Assembly: GCA_029242935.1 (NCBI GenBank)
Contig: JAQWSX010000031.1
Location: forward strand, 1-40,590
Length of the DNA: 40,590 nucleotides
Origin: Akkermansiaceae bacterium
Lineage (GTDB): Bacteria > Verrucomicrobiota > Verrucomicrobiia > Verrucomicrobiales > Akkermansiaceae
Direction of reading: 5' to 3'
A program made the translations under genes and the position numbers. This document shows, piece by piece, positions 1 to 9,135 of this stretch (positions within the stretch are counted from its first letter, which is position 1; every line of letters begins with the position of its first letter). The notes beneath the pieces are model-generated. The model had not been told where the DNA came from and searched no databases. It saw only the letters and a list, made by a program, of their open reading frames with translations.

Positions 1-2
1 GG

Positions 3-2423
3 AATCAAAACCTCCGTAATTTCCGCCACGCCATTGACGTCAGTAACCGTCACCAAATCCCGTGGATGGTCGAAAGCGGATGGGATCTCAAAGGTGAAAA
101 CCGGCCTGCCTCCTTTCTTCCTCCCATCACCCACCTAAGTACCGGACCCTCTGGGCTCACTTATAATCCGGGAACTGGCCTCGCTAAAAAGTGGGATGAG
201 CACTTTTTTATCTGCGACTACTGTGGTGGGCGAAGCAGCGTGATTGGCTTTAAAGTATCTCCGTCCGGAGCCTCCTTCTCAGTCACTAATAACGAAACCT
301 TCATTAAAGGATTCCTCAATACTGACATGGAGTTCGGCTACGATGGACGGGTTTATGTGAGCGACTTCACTGGCAGCTGGCGCACCTATGACAAAGGCAC
401 TATCTTCGTCTTTGAAAACCCAGAAGAACTTGCCAAGCCAATCATATCTGAGGTCCGCTCACTTTTTGCTAACGGCTTTGAACAACTCTCTCCCGAAAAG
501 CTTGCTGACCTCCTCAGGCACAAGGACCATCGCGTCAGACAACGCGCTCAATTCGCTTTAGCAAAAAATATTGGGCATCGCGATCTTTTGGCAAAAGCGG
601 CAACCCCTCCAAACGGCCTCCTTACGCGCCTTCATGGACTCTGGGGACTCGGGCAACTTGCTCGGCTTCAAAAGGACCAGGAGTCTCAAACCCTCCTGAA
701 TAATTTTTGTTTCGATAAAAATTGGCGAATTCGAGGACAGGCCGCACAAGCACTCGGACAATCGAACCCCAAACCGTTTCGTGCCACTCTGATCACCCTC
801 CTTGCAGACGAGAATCTCAACACACGAATGCACGCCGCCATCGCACTCGGAAAATCCGGAGACCCAAGCGACATTCCTGCCCTCGTTTCTGTTCTTCATG
901 AGAACAAAAACAGCGATCCCTACCTTCACCACGGTGCTGTTTATGGACTCGAACTTATCACTAAAAATACCAACTCTGCCGCGACAATCATCTCATTAAA
1001 AGATCATCCATCGACCGCAGTTCGCCGCGGAGCTGTCATGATTCTCCGCCGACTCAAGCACGCAGGCATTGCCTCTTTCCTAAATGACTCAGATCCGACC
1101 ATAGCCATCGAAGCCATTCAGGCCATTAATGACAATTATATCGAAGAAGCCCGTCCTGCTCTTGCTCGTGCTACGCAATGGCTCGGTAAATCCACCCCAA
1201 TGATTGACTACCGCATCGTCAATGCCATTTACCGCGTGGGAGGATCAGATAACCTCAACCGTATTCTCAAAATAGCGAGCGATACAAATCGCCCTGACAA
1301 CCTCCGCATGGAGGCTCTCTTTGCCCTGCAGCGCTGGGAAAACCCACCCGCAGCCGACCCTACCACGGGCAAACATCGCCCGCTTTTTAACGATCGTTCG
1401 CTTGAAGACCATCGAGACACCATTGCGATCGTCTTGAATAGTCTCCTTAAAATCTCGACCAAACAACTCCTAGCCGAAGTCATCCGTACCACCGAAAGTT
1501 TCGAGATTAAAATCGAGGCGGACACTTTACTAGCGCACTTCGCCAACTCCAAGAACGACACCGTCATCCGGCTGGCTGCTCTTGAGAATCTGCAAAAGTC
1601 CAAGGACACTCAGCTCGCTTCGACAATTGCCAAAACTCTTAAAGACCGCGACAAGGAGATTCGCGTCCGCAGCCTTGATGCCTTGGCCCAAATCGATCTG
1701 AAAGCCGCTACTGCCCAAGCTCAGAAGATCCTCTCATCAAATAAAATCTTCGATCTCCAAAAAGCTTTCGCCACTCTCGGGGAACTCAAAAGTCCCGAAG
1801 TGACCCAATTTATCCTCAATTCTTTACAGACCATCTCCGCGCAACCAGCCGCTGTGCACCTTGACATCATCGAGGCTGCCAAAAAACAAGACAACGCTCA
1901 AATCGTTGCAGCTCTTGCCACTTACCAAGCCGGAGTAGATCAGTCCGATCCTCTTGCCACCCACGCCGTCACTCTCGAAGGGGGTGACATCAACCAAGGG
2001 CGCTTCGTTTTTTACAATCATGGGGCTGCGCAGTGCACCCGTTGCCACAAGGGACAACGGGGCCGCAAGGGTGGCATTGCCGGCCCAGATCTCTGGAACG
2101 TTGGCAGTCTCCACGGTCGAGACTATCTCCTCGAATCCTTAGTGAAACCCAACACCCATATTGCGCCAGGTTACGGAATGGTTTCGGTCACCTTAAAGGA
2201 TAATACAATCGCAGCCGGAAACCTTCATCAGGAAAACTCCAAGCAAGTCATCATCGCTGACATCACCACCGGAAAGAACACATCCTATTCCCGGGAAAGA
2301 ATTAAAGAGATCACGCGACCAGCTTCCACTATGCCTCCGATGACTGGCATTCTCAAAAAATCGGAGATCCGCGACGTCATCGCTTACCTAGCTTCCCTCA
2401 AAGACCCTAAAAAGAAGCAGTGA
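3..2423 (+). CDS. HEAT-repeat protein with C-terminal PVC-type heme-binding cytochrome c domain (5' partial)
   Basis: The frame is open to the left edge, so the gene starts outside the window; the ATG at 66 is internal. The N-terminal part reads like the last blades of a glucose/sorbosone dehydrogenase-type beta-propeller (FGYDGRVYVSDFTGSW). A long alpha-helical HEAT-repeat region follows, with recurring 'R..A..ALG' units. The C-terminus is a cytochrome c domain with one CTRCH heme site encoded at 2034-2048, followed by GPDL and a final 'IRDVIAYLASL' segment. This order is typical of the large exported membrane-bound dehydrogenases of Planctomycetes and Verrucomicrobia, thought to act in periplasmic oxidation of sugars or polysaccharide fragments. 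Substrate is unknown. The next gene is convergent. Confidence 0.85.
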   Translation, partial: NQNLRNFRHAIDVSNRHQIPWMVESGWDLKGENRPASFLPPITHLSTGPSGLTYNPGTGLAKKWDEHFFICDYCGGRSSVIGFKVSPSGASFSVTNNETFIKGFLNTDMEFGYDGRVYVSDFTGSWRTYDKGTIFVFENPEELAKPIISEVRSLFANGFEQLSPEKLADLLRHKDHRVRQRAQFALAKNIGHRDLLAKAATPPNGLLTRLHGLWGLGQLARLQKDQESQTLLNNFCFDKNWRIRGQAAQALGQSNPKPFRATLITLLADENLNTRMHAAIALGKSGDPSDIPALVSVLHENKNSDPYLHHGAVYGLELITKNTNSAATIISLKDHPSTAVRRGAVMILRRLKHAGIASFLNDSDPTIAIEAIQAINDNYIEEARPALARATQWLGKSTPMIDYRIVNAIYRVGGSDNLNRILKIASDTNRPDNLRMEALFALQRWENPPAADPTTGKHRPLFNDRSLEDHRDTIAIVLNSLLKISTKQLLAEVIRTTESFEIKIEADTLLAHFANSKNDTVIRLAALENLQKSKDTQLASTIAKTLKDRDKEIRVRSLDALAQIDLKAATAQAQKILSSNKIFDLQKAFATLGELKSPEVTQFILNSLQTISAQPAAVHLDIIEAAKKQDNAQIVAALATYQAGVDQSDPLATHAVTLEGGDINQGRFVFYNHGAAQCTRCHKGQRGRKGGIAGPDLWNVGSLHGRDYLLESLVKPNTHIAPGYGMVSVTLKDNTIAAGNLHQENSKQVIIADITTGKNTSYSRERIKEITRPASTMPPMTGILKKSEIRDVIAYLASLKDPKKKQ

Positions 2424-2462
2424 AAGTAGGACGTAAACTCTTTGACTTGAACCACGCCGCTT

Positions 2463-2675
2463 CTAGAAATCGATGAAGCTATTAAAGATGAACCCGAAGA
2501 CTTTTGGGAAACAGGCTCCCAAAATCGCCCCGACGACAGCCCCCACTCCTGCCAGGAAAACCACTCCCTTAAATCCCCCAAAAGGAACCGTTTCAAAGCT
2601 GAGGTAATACCCAATCGGCAAAATAATCGTAAAGAGGATCACCCCAAAGATTGATGAGAAAATCCGCTTGGCCAT
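2463..2675 (-). CDS. small two-helix membrane protein, unknown function
   Basis: A 70-residue protein with two hydrophobic segments, roughly residues 8-26 and 38-58, the second rich in Gly, Ala and Val (VVFLAGVGAVVGAILGA). A lysine/arginine start and this spacing suggest a hairpin inner-membrane protein. It lies 28 bases downstream of the DUF1501 gene on the same strand and could be co-transcribed. No family is recognised. The coding call rests on the clear membrane pattern and on its fit between neighbours; there is no obvious Shine-Dalgarno sequence. Confidence 0.55.
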   Translation of the reverse strand: MAKRIFSSIFGVILFTIILPIGYYLSFETVPFGGFKGVVFLAGVGAVVGAILGACFPKVFGFIFNSFIDF

Positions 2676-2703
2676 TTACAAAAAAATTAGGTTAACGTTT
2701 CAT

Positions 2704-4197
2704 CTAACTCAAGACTTCCTTCACCACCTGGCCATCATCGGTTGGCCCAATCAGACGCTGATTGAGTCCTTGATAGGAAAAGTTAAAGCGATGAGGATCG
2801 AGACCAAGCAGATGGAGAATAGTCGCCTGTAAATCCCTGACTCCGACTGGGTTCTCTCCAATATAGTAGCCAATATCGTCGGTTTCTCCGTAGGCTCCAG
2901 GCTTGATCCCCGCTCCCGCCATCCACATCGTGAAAGCATGGGGATGATGATCACGACCGTAATAGCCAGGCTTAAGAGTCGAATTAACATTGTTCTGCAT
3001 CATGGGAGTTCGGCCAAATTCCCCGCCCCAAACAATGAGTGTTTCCTCAAAAAGCCCCCGCTGTTTAAGATCCTTGATAAGACCTGCAATAGCCTTATCG
3101 ATCTGCTGGCACTTAATCGGGAGAGTCTCATCGATCGACTCCCCGGGCGATGACCCGTGGTGATCCCACCCCCAGTCATAGAGCTGCACAAAGCGGACAC
3201 CATTCTCGACGAGGCGTCGCGCCAACACACAATTGTTAGCGAAAGTAGGATCATCTCCTTTATATAGTCTCCGCGGATCGGCAGCCGTCTCAACATTGGA
3301 AACAAATCCCGGCTTGGCCCCATAAAGGTCGAGAACATGCTGCGGCTCTTTCCCGATATCCATCACTTCGGGAACCGACATCTGCATCCGGTAAGACAAC
3401 TCATATTGCGCAATCCGAGTAAGCGTCTCCGGATCACCGATGTGTTGGTTTTGATATTCGTTAAGATCTCTCAGCGCATCCAGGGTTTTCCGTCGGGCCT
3501 CGCGGCTCATCCCTTTCGGGTCGGAAAGGTAGAGAATGGGATCTCCACCGTCGGTTCGACATTGCACGCCTTGATAGAGAGTCGGCAGAAACCCAGATCC
3601 CCATAGCGATTTTCCCGCGCTGGGAGTTTTTCCGCCGGAGGCAAGGACAACAAAGCCCGGCAAATTCTTGTTCTCACTTCCCAAGCCATAGTTCACCCAC
3701 GACCCCATCGAAGGATAGCCCAATAATGGGTTCCCCGTTTGTAGTAACAACTGAGCCGGCGAGTGATTAAATTGATCGGTGTTCATCGAGCGGATGACAC
3801 AAACGTCATCAATCACCGAACTCAATCCCGGCAAAAGGTCACTGACCCACTGTCCGCTCTCACCACGCTTTTTGTAGTCAAAAACTGGCCCCATCATTTT
3901 GGGCGTTCCCTTGATGAAGGCGAAACGCTTCCCCTTAAGATATTCCTCGGGACAATCCTTACCATGGAATTTTGTCAAAGCGGGCTTATGCTCAAAAAGA
4001 TCGATCTGCGACGGCGAACCCGCCATGTGCAGATAAATGATCGACTTGGCCTTCGCCGGAATTTTAACACCCTTCCCAAAGCCACCTTTTTCTTCTGCGA
4101 GCAATTGGTTCAGCGCAAGAGCACCAAATCCTAAACCAGTCTGACCAAAGAAATGACGACGAGTCTGAGCACGGGCTTTTTCGTAATGAAAATTCAT
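2704..4197 (-). CDS. DUF1501 family protein (sulfatase-like fold, Tat-type export)
   Basis: A 497-residue protein of the DUF1501 family, which has an alkaline phosphatase/sulfatase-like fold and is abundant in Planctomycetes and Verrucomicrobia. Visible marks are an N-terminal twin-arginine segment (TRRHFFGQTGLGFGALAL), an early 'YLHMAGSPSQIDLFEHKP' block, a central 'WDHHGSSPGES' block and the family signature GGEFGRTP. The C-terminus has the usual 'ATILHLLGLDP' block. Its ATG overlaps the stop of the upstream DUF1549/1553 gene by four bases (ATGA), so the two are translationally coupled. This pairing is very common in the group. The enzymatic activity is not established. Confidence 0.9.
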   Translation of the reverse strand: MNFHYEKARAQTRRHFFGQTGLGFGALALNQLLAEEKGGFGKGVKIPAKAKSIIYLHMAGSPSQIDLFEHKPALTKFHGKDCPEEYLKGKRFAFIKGTPKMMGPVFDYKKRGESGQWVSDLLPGLSSVIDDVCVIRSMNTDQFNHSPAQLLLQTGNPLLGYPSMGSWVNYGLGSENKNLPGFVVLASGGKTPSAGKSLWGSGFLPTLYQGVQCRTDGGDPILYLSDPKGMSREARRKTLDALRDLNEYQNQHIGDPETLTRIAQYELSYRMQMSVPEVMDIGKEPQHVLDLYGAKPGFVSNVETAADPRRLYKGDDPTFANNCVLARRLVENGVRFVQLYDWGWDHHGSSPGESIDETLPIKCQQIDKAIAGLIKDLKQRGLFEETLIVWGGEFGRTPMMQNNVNSTLKPGYYGRDHHPHAFTMWMAGAGIKPGAYGETDDIGYYIGENPVGVRDLQATILHLLGLDPHRFNFSYQGLNQRLIGPTDDGQVVKEVLS

Positions 4198-7043
4198 GGT
4201 TTTGTCAGAGTTTCGTCGAGATTCAGAATAACGTTTGCCACCGACACCATCGCGGCATCGCCCTCCTTAAGGCCTGCGGATTTCAGGAGTTCATCAGCTG
4301 CCTCCGGAGTGTCTGTGTAGTGTTTATCCATTGTGTCATAAAGAGCCTGCAAACGGACTAATTCCCTACTCGATGGAGATCGAATAAGAACCACTCGGAA
4401 ACCATGCTCCAAACTCTTCATCTTTTTAGAAAGGGCTCCCGCCGCCTCAAGAAAAGTAGGATCATTGAGAGTAATCAATGCCTGTAGCGGAGTGTTAGTT
4501 CGGATTCTCCGGATCTGGCAAACCTCGCCGGAACCGGCATCAAAAGTCGTCAACGCTGGATAAGGACTAGTCCGTTTTAAGTAAGTGTACACCCCCCTGC
4601 GATAACGATCCTGCCCCGTAGCATCCTTCCATTTCTCGCCACTATATGTGGATTTCCAAACTCCAGGCGGTTGAGGAGGCATCACTGATGGTCCACCAAG
4701 CTTTTGGGTCAGGAGGCCAGAAGTCGCAAGCGCCTGATCGCGCACCATTTCGGCGGAAAGCCGGAAACGCGCGCCCCGAGAAAGCAGAGCATTGCGTGGA
4801 TCCTTCGCCAAACGATCGGGCGTCACCTTGGAGCTCTGTTGGTAAGTCTTCGACAGCACTATCGTCTTCAGAAGGCGCTTCAAAGACCATCCCTGTTCTT
4901 GATAGCCCACCGCGAGCCAATCGAGTAAATCGGGATATGTTGGCACGGCTCCCTGCATGCCAAAATCTTCTTCGGTCTCAACGATTCCTTTTCCAAAAAG
5001 CCGTGCCCAGATTCGGTTTACCATCACCCGCGCAGTCAAGGGATTCTCGGGATGCGTCAACCAACGGGCAACCCCGAGCCGATTGCCTGGAAACCCTTCG
5101 GGTAAAGAACCAAACATTTCAGGCAAACGTTCCGAAACAACCTCCCCTTGATCGAGAAAATTTCCTCTTTGATGAACCTTGGTCACCCGGCGACGATTTG
5201 CAGAAAGCTCCCGCATGATCGGAGTGTTAGGAATCGCTCGCCTCACTTGTTCGAGTTCCGTTCTTACTGCCACCACACGAGTATTCATCTTCCGGGTCGG
5301 CTCATAAACCTGGGTGACAAAAACTGACTCCAATCCTCCCTTCGCATCAACCTCTGCTTCCAACCACTTCGAAGGAAGGCGGCTCACCGAGACCTTAAAA
5401 TTTTCAAAGATCAGCCCCTGCCCATATTCCTGCTCGAGCGTTAGCCGGAGCTGACCACCCGCAATCGATTTATCAAAATCAAAAACCGCCACGTGGGGTG
5501 CCGCTGCCATGGGGGAAAAAGCCCATCCGGCCTTCGTGCTTCCATCAATTGCCTTCGCCACTTCCCAGCCTTTCTGCGAAAAATCCGCACGGGGATTGGT
5601 TAATCGGAGCTTCCGGGGTTTTTCTCCTTCAATAATGAGCTCGGCCGTCAACTCCCGCAGCGCAACGTTCTTGTCCTTCCACTTTCCACCCGGCTTTTTG
5701 GTCAGCGCGGCAATTCGGAGCGCCGTCACCGATTGGCCGGACGGAAGATCAAAAGTCAAAACCCAAGTATCCTTTTCCGGAAGTTCCCCTTTAACCGTTA
5801 GAATGCCATCAGCACGCTGTTGCAACTCTGCCGCCTTCGTTTCCTGACTCCGGAGACGAAGCGGACTCCAAAGTGCCCCTTCCCCGATCTTCGTTTTCCA
5901 CTCTAAAAACGCAGATTGAAATTCTTTCGGCCTCTCTTTTACCTTCTTCTCCAGATCTTTAATTTCCGTTTCCAGATCTTTGATCTCCTCACGTTGTTTC
6001 TTGGTCGGAGTCGCCATCACTGGTGAGCCTCGGTCGGCATCTTCGGTTTGATTGAAGAAGGCGTAAAAAGAATAGTAATCTTCGAGGCTGACTGGATCAT
6101 ACTTGTGAGTATGGCATTTCGCACACCCCATGGTGAGCCCCATCCAAATTTGCATCGTGGTATCGACTCGATCCTTCACTGCTGCCACCCGAAACTCCTC
6201 GTCATCGGTTCCACCTTCGTCATTTTCCATCGTGTTGCGATGGAAAGCTGTCGCCAAAATCTCATCGACCGTTGCATTCGGCAAAAGGTCGCCTGCCAAT
6301 TGCTCCGTAGTAAATTGGTCGAAAGGCATGTCGGCATTCAGAGCGTCGATGACCCAATCCCGATACCGCCAGATATTACGACCCCGGTCCTTCTCATACC
6401 CCTTGGTATCGGCATAGCGCGCCAAATCGAGCCACATCCGGGCCCAATGTTCCCCAAAAGCTTCTGAGTCCAAAATCCGATCAACAAGCTCTTTAACATC
6501 ACCTGATTTTTGAAACTGTTCTGCCTCTTCCAAGGTGGGAGGAAGCCCTGTTAAATCAAGAGTTAACCTCCGAATCAAAGTGTAGCGGTCCGCCGGCTCC
6601 GACATTTCAAGCCCCACTTCCTTCAGCCGTTTGGAAACAAAATGATCGATGGCGTATTCTCCCCCGGGAACGACCTGCTTCTCCGGTTTCTGAAACGACC
6701 AGTGCTCGTCATAGGGCGCACCAGCCGTCACCCACTTCCTTAAGATTTCTTTTTGCGCCCCTGTTAGTTGATGCCCCGAGTCCGGTGGCGGCATCAAATC
6801 GTCTTCGTCATCGGTCTCGATCCGGTGGATCAACTCCGGATCATCCCCCGGCTTGAGTGCTTTCTTTGCCCCCTCGGCGGTATCTAACCGCAGCTTCCCC
6901 TCGCGGGCCTCTTGATCCGGACCATGGCAGGAGAAACAATTCGCAGAAAGAATCGGACGAACATCTCGATTAAAATCCAAATCGGCATTCGCCCCTGCAA
7001 TTGAGAGGACTAAAACAGAAACGAGGGCAGATCTAGGAAACAT
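4194..7043 (-). CDS. PSCyt1-DUF1549-DUF1553 secreted cytochrome protein
   Basis: A 949-residue exported protein. A signal peptide ends near ANA at residue 20. It is followed by a PSCyt1 (planctomycete cytochrome C) domain with CFSCH at residues 36-40. A DUF1549 (PSCyt2) domain spans about residues 115-340 and carries a second CxxCH (CAKCH). A coiled-coil stretch rich in Glu/Lys lies near residues 348-375. A carbohydrate-binding-like middle region precedes the C-terminal DUF1553 (PSD1) domain ([19 protein letters not shown]). This architecture is standard for Planctomycetes/Verrucomicrobia and forms a pair with the downstream DUF1501 gene through a four-base overlap. It is presumed to work in periplasmic polysaccharide or sulfated-glycan metabolism; no direct function can be read. 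Confidence 0.9.
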   Translation of the reverse strand: MFPRSALVSVLVLSIAGANADLDFNRDVRPILSANCFSCHGPDQEAREGKLRLDTAEGAKKALKPGDDPELIHRIETDDEDDLMPPPDSGHQLTGAQKEILRKWVTAGAPYDEHWSFQKPEKQVVPGGEYAIDHFVSKRLKEVGLEMSEPADRYTLIRRLTLDLTGLPPTLEEAEQFQKSGDVKELVDRILDSEAFGEHWARMWLDLARYADTKGYEKDRGRNIWRYRDWVIDALNADMPFDQFTTEQLAGDLLPNATVDEILATAFHRNTMENDEGGTDDEEFRVAAVKDRVDTTMQIWMGLTMGCAKCHTHKYDPVSLEDYYSFYAFFNQTEDADRGSPVMATPTKKQREEIKDLETEIKDLEKKVKERPKEFQSAFLEWKTKIGEGALWSPLRLRSQETKAAELQQRADGILTVKGELPEKDTWVLTFDLPSGQSVTALRIAALTKKPGGKWKDKNVALRELTAELIIEGEKPRKLRLTNPRADFSQKGWEVAKAIDGSTKAGWAFSPMAAAPHVAVFDFDKSIAGGQLRLTLEQEYGQGLIFENFKVSVSRLPSKWLEAEVDAKGGLESVFVTQVYEPTRKMNTRVVAVRTELEQVRRAIPNTPIMRELSANRRRVTKVHQRGNFLDQGEVVSERLPEMFGSLPEGFPGNRLGVARWLTHPENPLTARVMVNRIWARLFGKGIVETEEDFGMQGAVPTYPDLLDWLAVGYQEQGWSLKRLLKTIVLSKTYQQSSKVTPDRLAKDPRNALLSRGARFRLSAEMVRDQALATSGLLTQKLGGPSVMPPQPPGVWKSTYSGEKWKDATGQDRYRRGVYTYLKRTSPYPALTTFDAGSGEVCQIRRIRTNTPLQALITLNDPTFLEAAGALSKKMKSLEHGFRVVLIRSPSSRELVRLQALYDTMDKHYTDTPEAADELLKSAGLKEGDAAMVSVANVILNLDETLTKP

Positions 7044-7102
7044 GAGCGGGGTGTGCCGCCACTCTATCTGACATCACATCGAACCCAAGAAAAAGGGATG
7101 CT

Positions 7103-7315
7103 CTAAAAAAGAGCGGTAGCCTCTCCGGGAAGTGGGAAGTGCCCACTTCTCTCCTTCTTCCAAATCACGTCGCCGTCCTGGCGAATCTCAAAAATCCCGC
7201 CACTTCCCCCAACCAAAGTCACCTTTTCTCCAGAAGTTTCCTCAATTTCAGCCGACACACGGTCGGCTTCAGGACGGTAATTTCATTGCTCGCAATACTC
7301 GATTTCAATCGCCAT
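7103..7315 (-). CDS. SelW/Rdx-like selenoprotein, UGA (Sec) at codon 11
   Basis: A 70-codon frame with one internal TGA at 7285-7283 is an almost textbook member of the Rdx (SelW/SelT/SelH-like) thioredoxin-fold family. Residues 1-11 read MAIEIEYCEQ followed by UGA, which puts selenocysteine exactly at the second redox position of the CxxC/CxxU motif. Further family marks are N-Y-R-P just after it, GGSGGIFEI at residues 36-44, DG at 47-48 and a terminal 'KKERSGHFP' block. These are the positions conserved in bacterial SelW-like proteins. A GC-rich hairpin 15 bases after the UGA fits a bacterial SECIS. The start is the ATG at 7315; no Shine-Dalgarno sequence is visible. The function is probably redox on thiols. 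Ordinary gene callers would miss the gene because of the UGA. No selA, selB, selC or selD lies in the window. Confidence 0.88.
7251..7267 (-). promoter_or_regulatory. candidate bacterial SECIS hairpin of the SelW-like gene
   Basis: On the minus strand GCCGAC and GTCGGC form a perfect six-pair stem closing a five-base loop (CGTGT). There are 15 bases between the UGA and the foot of the stem. The second loop base is G. Known bacterial SECIS elements sit within roughly 16-37 bases of the UGA measured to the loop G and need a G in the first two loop positions; here that G is the 23rd base after the UGA. This matches the rule, but SelB binding is inferred. Confidence 0.7.
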
Positions 7316-7725
7316 GAGAGAATCATCGCCACGAATCCCACTCTAACAAATGAAAACGACCTAGCGTGATAATTTTCATTTAAATTTCGGAATTCTAAAG
7401 TAATGAGATCGAAAATCTAAAAATACCTCGCATGAACTTTGATTTAAAATTTAGGGGGAAAGAGAACCTTGAGAGGCACCCCCCAAAAGCAGGGCGAGCA
7501 TACGCCCAGGGATCTCCCTTATTATTCTAGATCTCCATGAGTCTTGTCAGTCGACGGACCCTGTTTCGAGGTCTGTTCCGATTCCTTCGGAAGAGCTTTC
7601 TTATCCAATCAATCATTTCCTTTGAATCTACAAGTTCGTGGTTGGTGAAGAAGCTCGTCTATCGTGATGACGTCTCTGCGCCAGCCATGCGGTGTTATAA
7701 TTAGGTCCATTTTTCTGATTTAGAT
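7316..7725. other. 410-base gap with a cluster of short hairpins
   Basis: No convincing gene is seen here. On the plus strand 7454-7519 holds three hairpins in a row: GGGGG (7454-7458) with CCCCC (7480-7484), GGGCG (7492-7496) with CGCCC (7503-7507), and AGGGA (7508-7512) with TCCCT (7515-7519). The segment just before it is AT-rich and could hold a promoter. The promoter of the SelW-like gene must lie in 7316-7400. The rest shows nothing recognisable. A small plus-strand frame at 7537-7704 is not supported. Confidence 0.35.
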
Positions 7726-8211
7726 TTAGTGCATGAGCTCGGCCCGCCAGTCATCGTGATCCTTTCCACAAAAATCGTCCTCACCTTCTGAAGTCTTCAT
7801 TTCGTGAAGGACTTCTCTTACTTCACGATCTTTCCTGCGAAAAAAGACCTTACTAAAGGCATATCGGTTGGAAGCCAGAAGGCGGCAAATCCCCACCGCC
7901 ATGGCCAGCAGCGCTGGCTTTGCAAGCCGACGGGCCAGATTTCTGTAATGAGCGCAACTATAAAGACACCACACCCAGGCTTTAGCGCCCCTATAAATTG
8001 TCCCCTCGTCTGTTCGGACGATCATTTCACGGCTGGGATCAAGCGTCCCTATTCCCGGAAATTTTTCTTCGGCTGCCGGTGATTGATACGGAATAAAGAG
8101 AATGTCAAAGGCCCGCGCCTGACGATTAATCCATTCGTGAAAGGTGCAGCACATTCCGCAGCGACCATCATAATAGACCTCAATAGATTTCACATGAATT
8201 GGGAGGTTCAT
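7726..8211 (-). CDS. DUF393 (DCC family) thiol-redox protein
   Basis: A 161-residue protein of the DUF393 or DCC family, predicted thiol-disulfide oxidoreductases. The family signature YYDGRCGMC begins near residue 13, with Cys18 and Cys21 as the presumed redox pair and an additional Cys22. The following 'FIPYQSP' and 'GAKAWVWCL' blocks also fit the family. A hydrophobic stretch near residues 100-118 may touch the membrane. It lies downstream of the GbsR-like regulator on the same strand with a 93-base gap. That gap carries a degenerate copy of the palindrome found in front of the regulator, which suggests shared control. Substrate is unknown. Confidence 0.85.
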   Translation of the reverse strand: MNLPIHVKSIEVYYDGRCGMCCTFHEWINRQARAFDILFIPYQSPAAEEKFPGIGTLDPSREMIVRTDEGTIYRGAKAWVWCLYSCAHYRNLARRLAKPALLAMAVGICRLLASNRYAFSKVFFRRKDREVREVLHEMKTSEGEDDFCGKDHDDWRAELMH

Positions 8212-8237
8212 TTATTTATTTTCCTAAGTTTTTGTGT

Positions 8238-8255
8238 TTTCAGTATTTTATGAAA
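8238..8255. promoter_or_regulatory. degenerate copy of the GbsR-type operator, upstream of the DUF393 gene
   Basis: TTTCAGTA-TT-TTATGAAA matches the perfect palindrome at 8830-8849 in its left arm and differs at two positions in the right arm. It lies 27 bases upstream of the DUF393 start codon. On the minus strand a TTGGCA followed by 17 bases reaches this element, so the operator would overlap the -10 region. Binding is inferred. Confidence 0.5.
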
Positions 8256-8304
8256 CTTTGTTTGCCAACAATTTTGTCTTTCTAGAATTCGAAAACAGGG
8301 ATTT

Positions 8305-8826
8305 CTAACTAAAGAACTTCATAGCCAGCTTGATTGCCTTGCCATGCTGCATCGAAGCGACACGATCGCCCATCTTGGACGCAAAGCTCACAAAATCTTC
8401 GAGTTGCTCCATTTGCTCATAAAAAGCCTTGCCTTCGGGAGACTCCATCTCATCAGAGGCGGCCTTACAGTTTCTTAAAGTCTCGAGCGCCGGCTCAATC
8501 TCACGCCGCTTCCGCTCGCGCGCGACCCGCCTAAAAATCTCCCAGACGTCTTTCTCTGCTTCGAAGAACTCTTTCCGCTCCCCCTTTTTTGTGACAATCC
8601 GGATCAGTCCCCAGCTGACAAGATCCTTGAGATTCGTATGGGCGTTCCCCCTACTAATCTCGAGAGCTTCCATTACTTCATCGGTACTCATCACCTCCGG
8701 AGCAGTCATCAAAAGAGCATGGATCTGAGCCATCGTGCGGTTGATGCCCCACTGAGCCCCCATAATCCCCCATTGGGTCACGAACTCATCGCGAGCCTCT
8801 TGAAGCTTGATAAGCTCATTCTTCAT
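8305..8826 (-). CDS. GbsR/MarR-family transcriptional regulator
   Basis: A 173-residue regulator of the GbsR branch of the MarR family. The N-terminus (about residues 1-30, with GINRTMAQIHALL following) is characteristic. A winged helix-turn-helix spans about residues 30-85, with the recognition region 'ALEISRGNAHTNLKDLVSWGLI'. The C-terminal helices likely dimerise. GbsR proteins typically repress genes for osmoprotectant handling, but the only visible target here is a DUF393 redox gene, so the signal is unknown. The gene is preceded by a perfect 9+2+9 palindrome placed between a TTGACA -35 box and the start codon, indicating autoregulation. AAAGAGG directly precedes the ATG. Confidence 0.85.
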   Translation of the reverse strand: MKNELIKLQEARDEFVTQWGIMGAQWGINRTMAQIHALLMTAPEVMSTDEVMEALEISRGNAHTNLKDLVSWGLIRIVTKKGERKEFFEAEKDVWEIFRRVARERKRREIEPALETLRNCKAASDEMESPEGKAFYEQMEQLEDFVSFASKMGDRVASMQHGKAIKLAMKFFS

Positions 8827-8829
8827 CCT

Positions 8830-8849
8830 CTTTCAGTAAATACTGAAAG
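8830..8849. promoter_or_regulatory. perfect palindrome, probable operator of the GbsR-like regulator
   Basis: CTTTCAGTA-AA-TACTGAAAG is a perfect inverted repeat with nine-base arms and a two-base centre, ending four bases before the regulator's start codon. Its size and symmetry fit a MarR/GbsR dimer site. It covers the position expected for the -10 element of the promoter below. Confidence 0.75.
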
Positions 8850-8856
8850 TTCATTT

Positions 8857-8862
8857 TGTCAA
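8857..8862 (-). promoter_or_regulatory. -35 box (TTGACA) of the regulator promoter
   Basis: A consensus TTGACA on the minus strand lies just upstream of the palindrome. A -10-like TTTACT 16 bases downstream falls inside the palindrome, so a bound regulator would block RNA polymerase. The -10 match is weak. Confidence 0.45.
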
Positions 8863-9081
8863 GCTAGCTCTTATCGATTTTTGATTCTTTATCACCTTGA
8901 TCGTAAGGACCAGATATCCGTAACAGCTCGGGTTAGCGCCTAGGGCGAAGTTCCGCGGAATGCTCGATTTATGATCGATGGCATCTGAAATTCTTAAAGT
9001 TCTAATCTGTGTAAATGCAGTCATTCAAATTGGTGATCACACGGCGGGAGCGGATAACATCCAAGGACGGCTTTTCTACCC

Positions 9082-9121
9082 AAATAAAAAAGCCCGTCCT
9101 CCGTAAAGAGAACCGAGCTTT
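9082..9121 (-). terminator. Rho-independent terminator of pgk
   Basis: On the minus strand, AAGCTCGGTTCTC and GAGGACGGGCTT pair with one bulge and G-U pairs around a short loop, followed directly by TTTTTT. The element begins 15 bases after the pgk stop codon. Confidence 0.75.
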
Positions 9122-9135
9122 AAAAAACAGAAGAA

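Noticed and set aside
7132-7369. two plus-strand open frames
   Set aside because: Both are antisense to the SelW-like selenoprotein, whose conserved motifs explain the region better.
7537-7704. 55-codon plus-strand frame starting MSLVSRRTLF
   Set aside because: No ribosome site, no family resemblance and an Arg/Ser/Phe-rich composition; likely chance.
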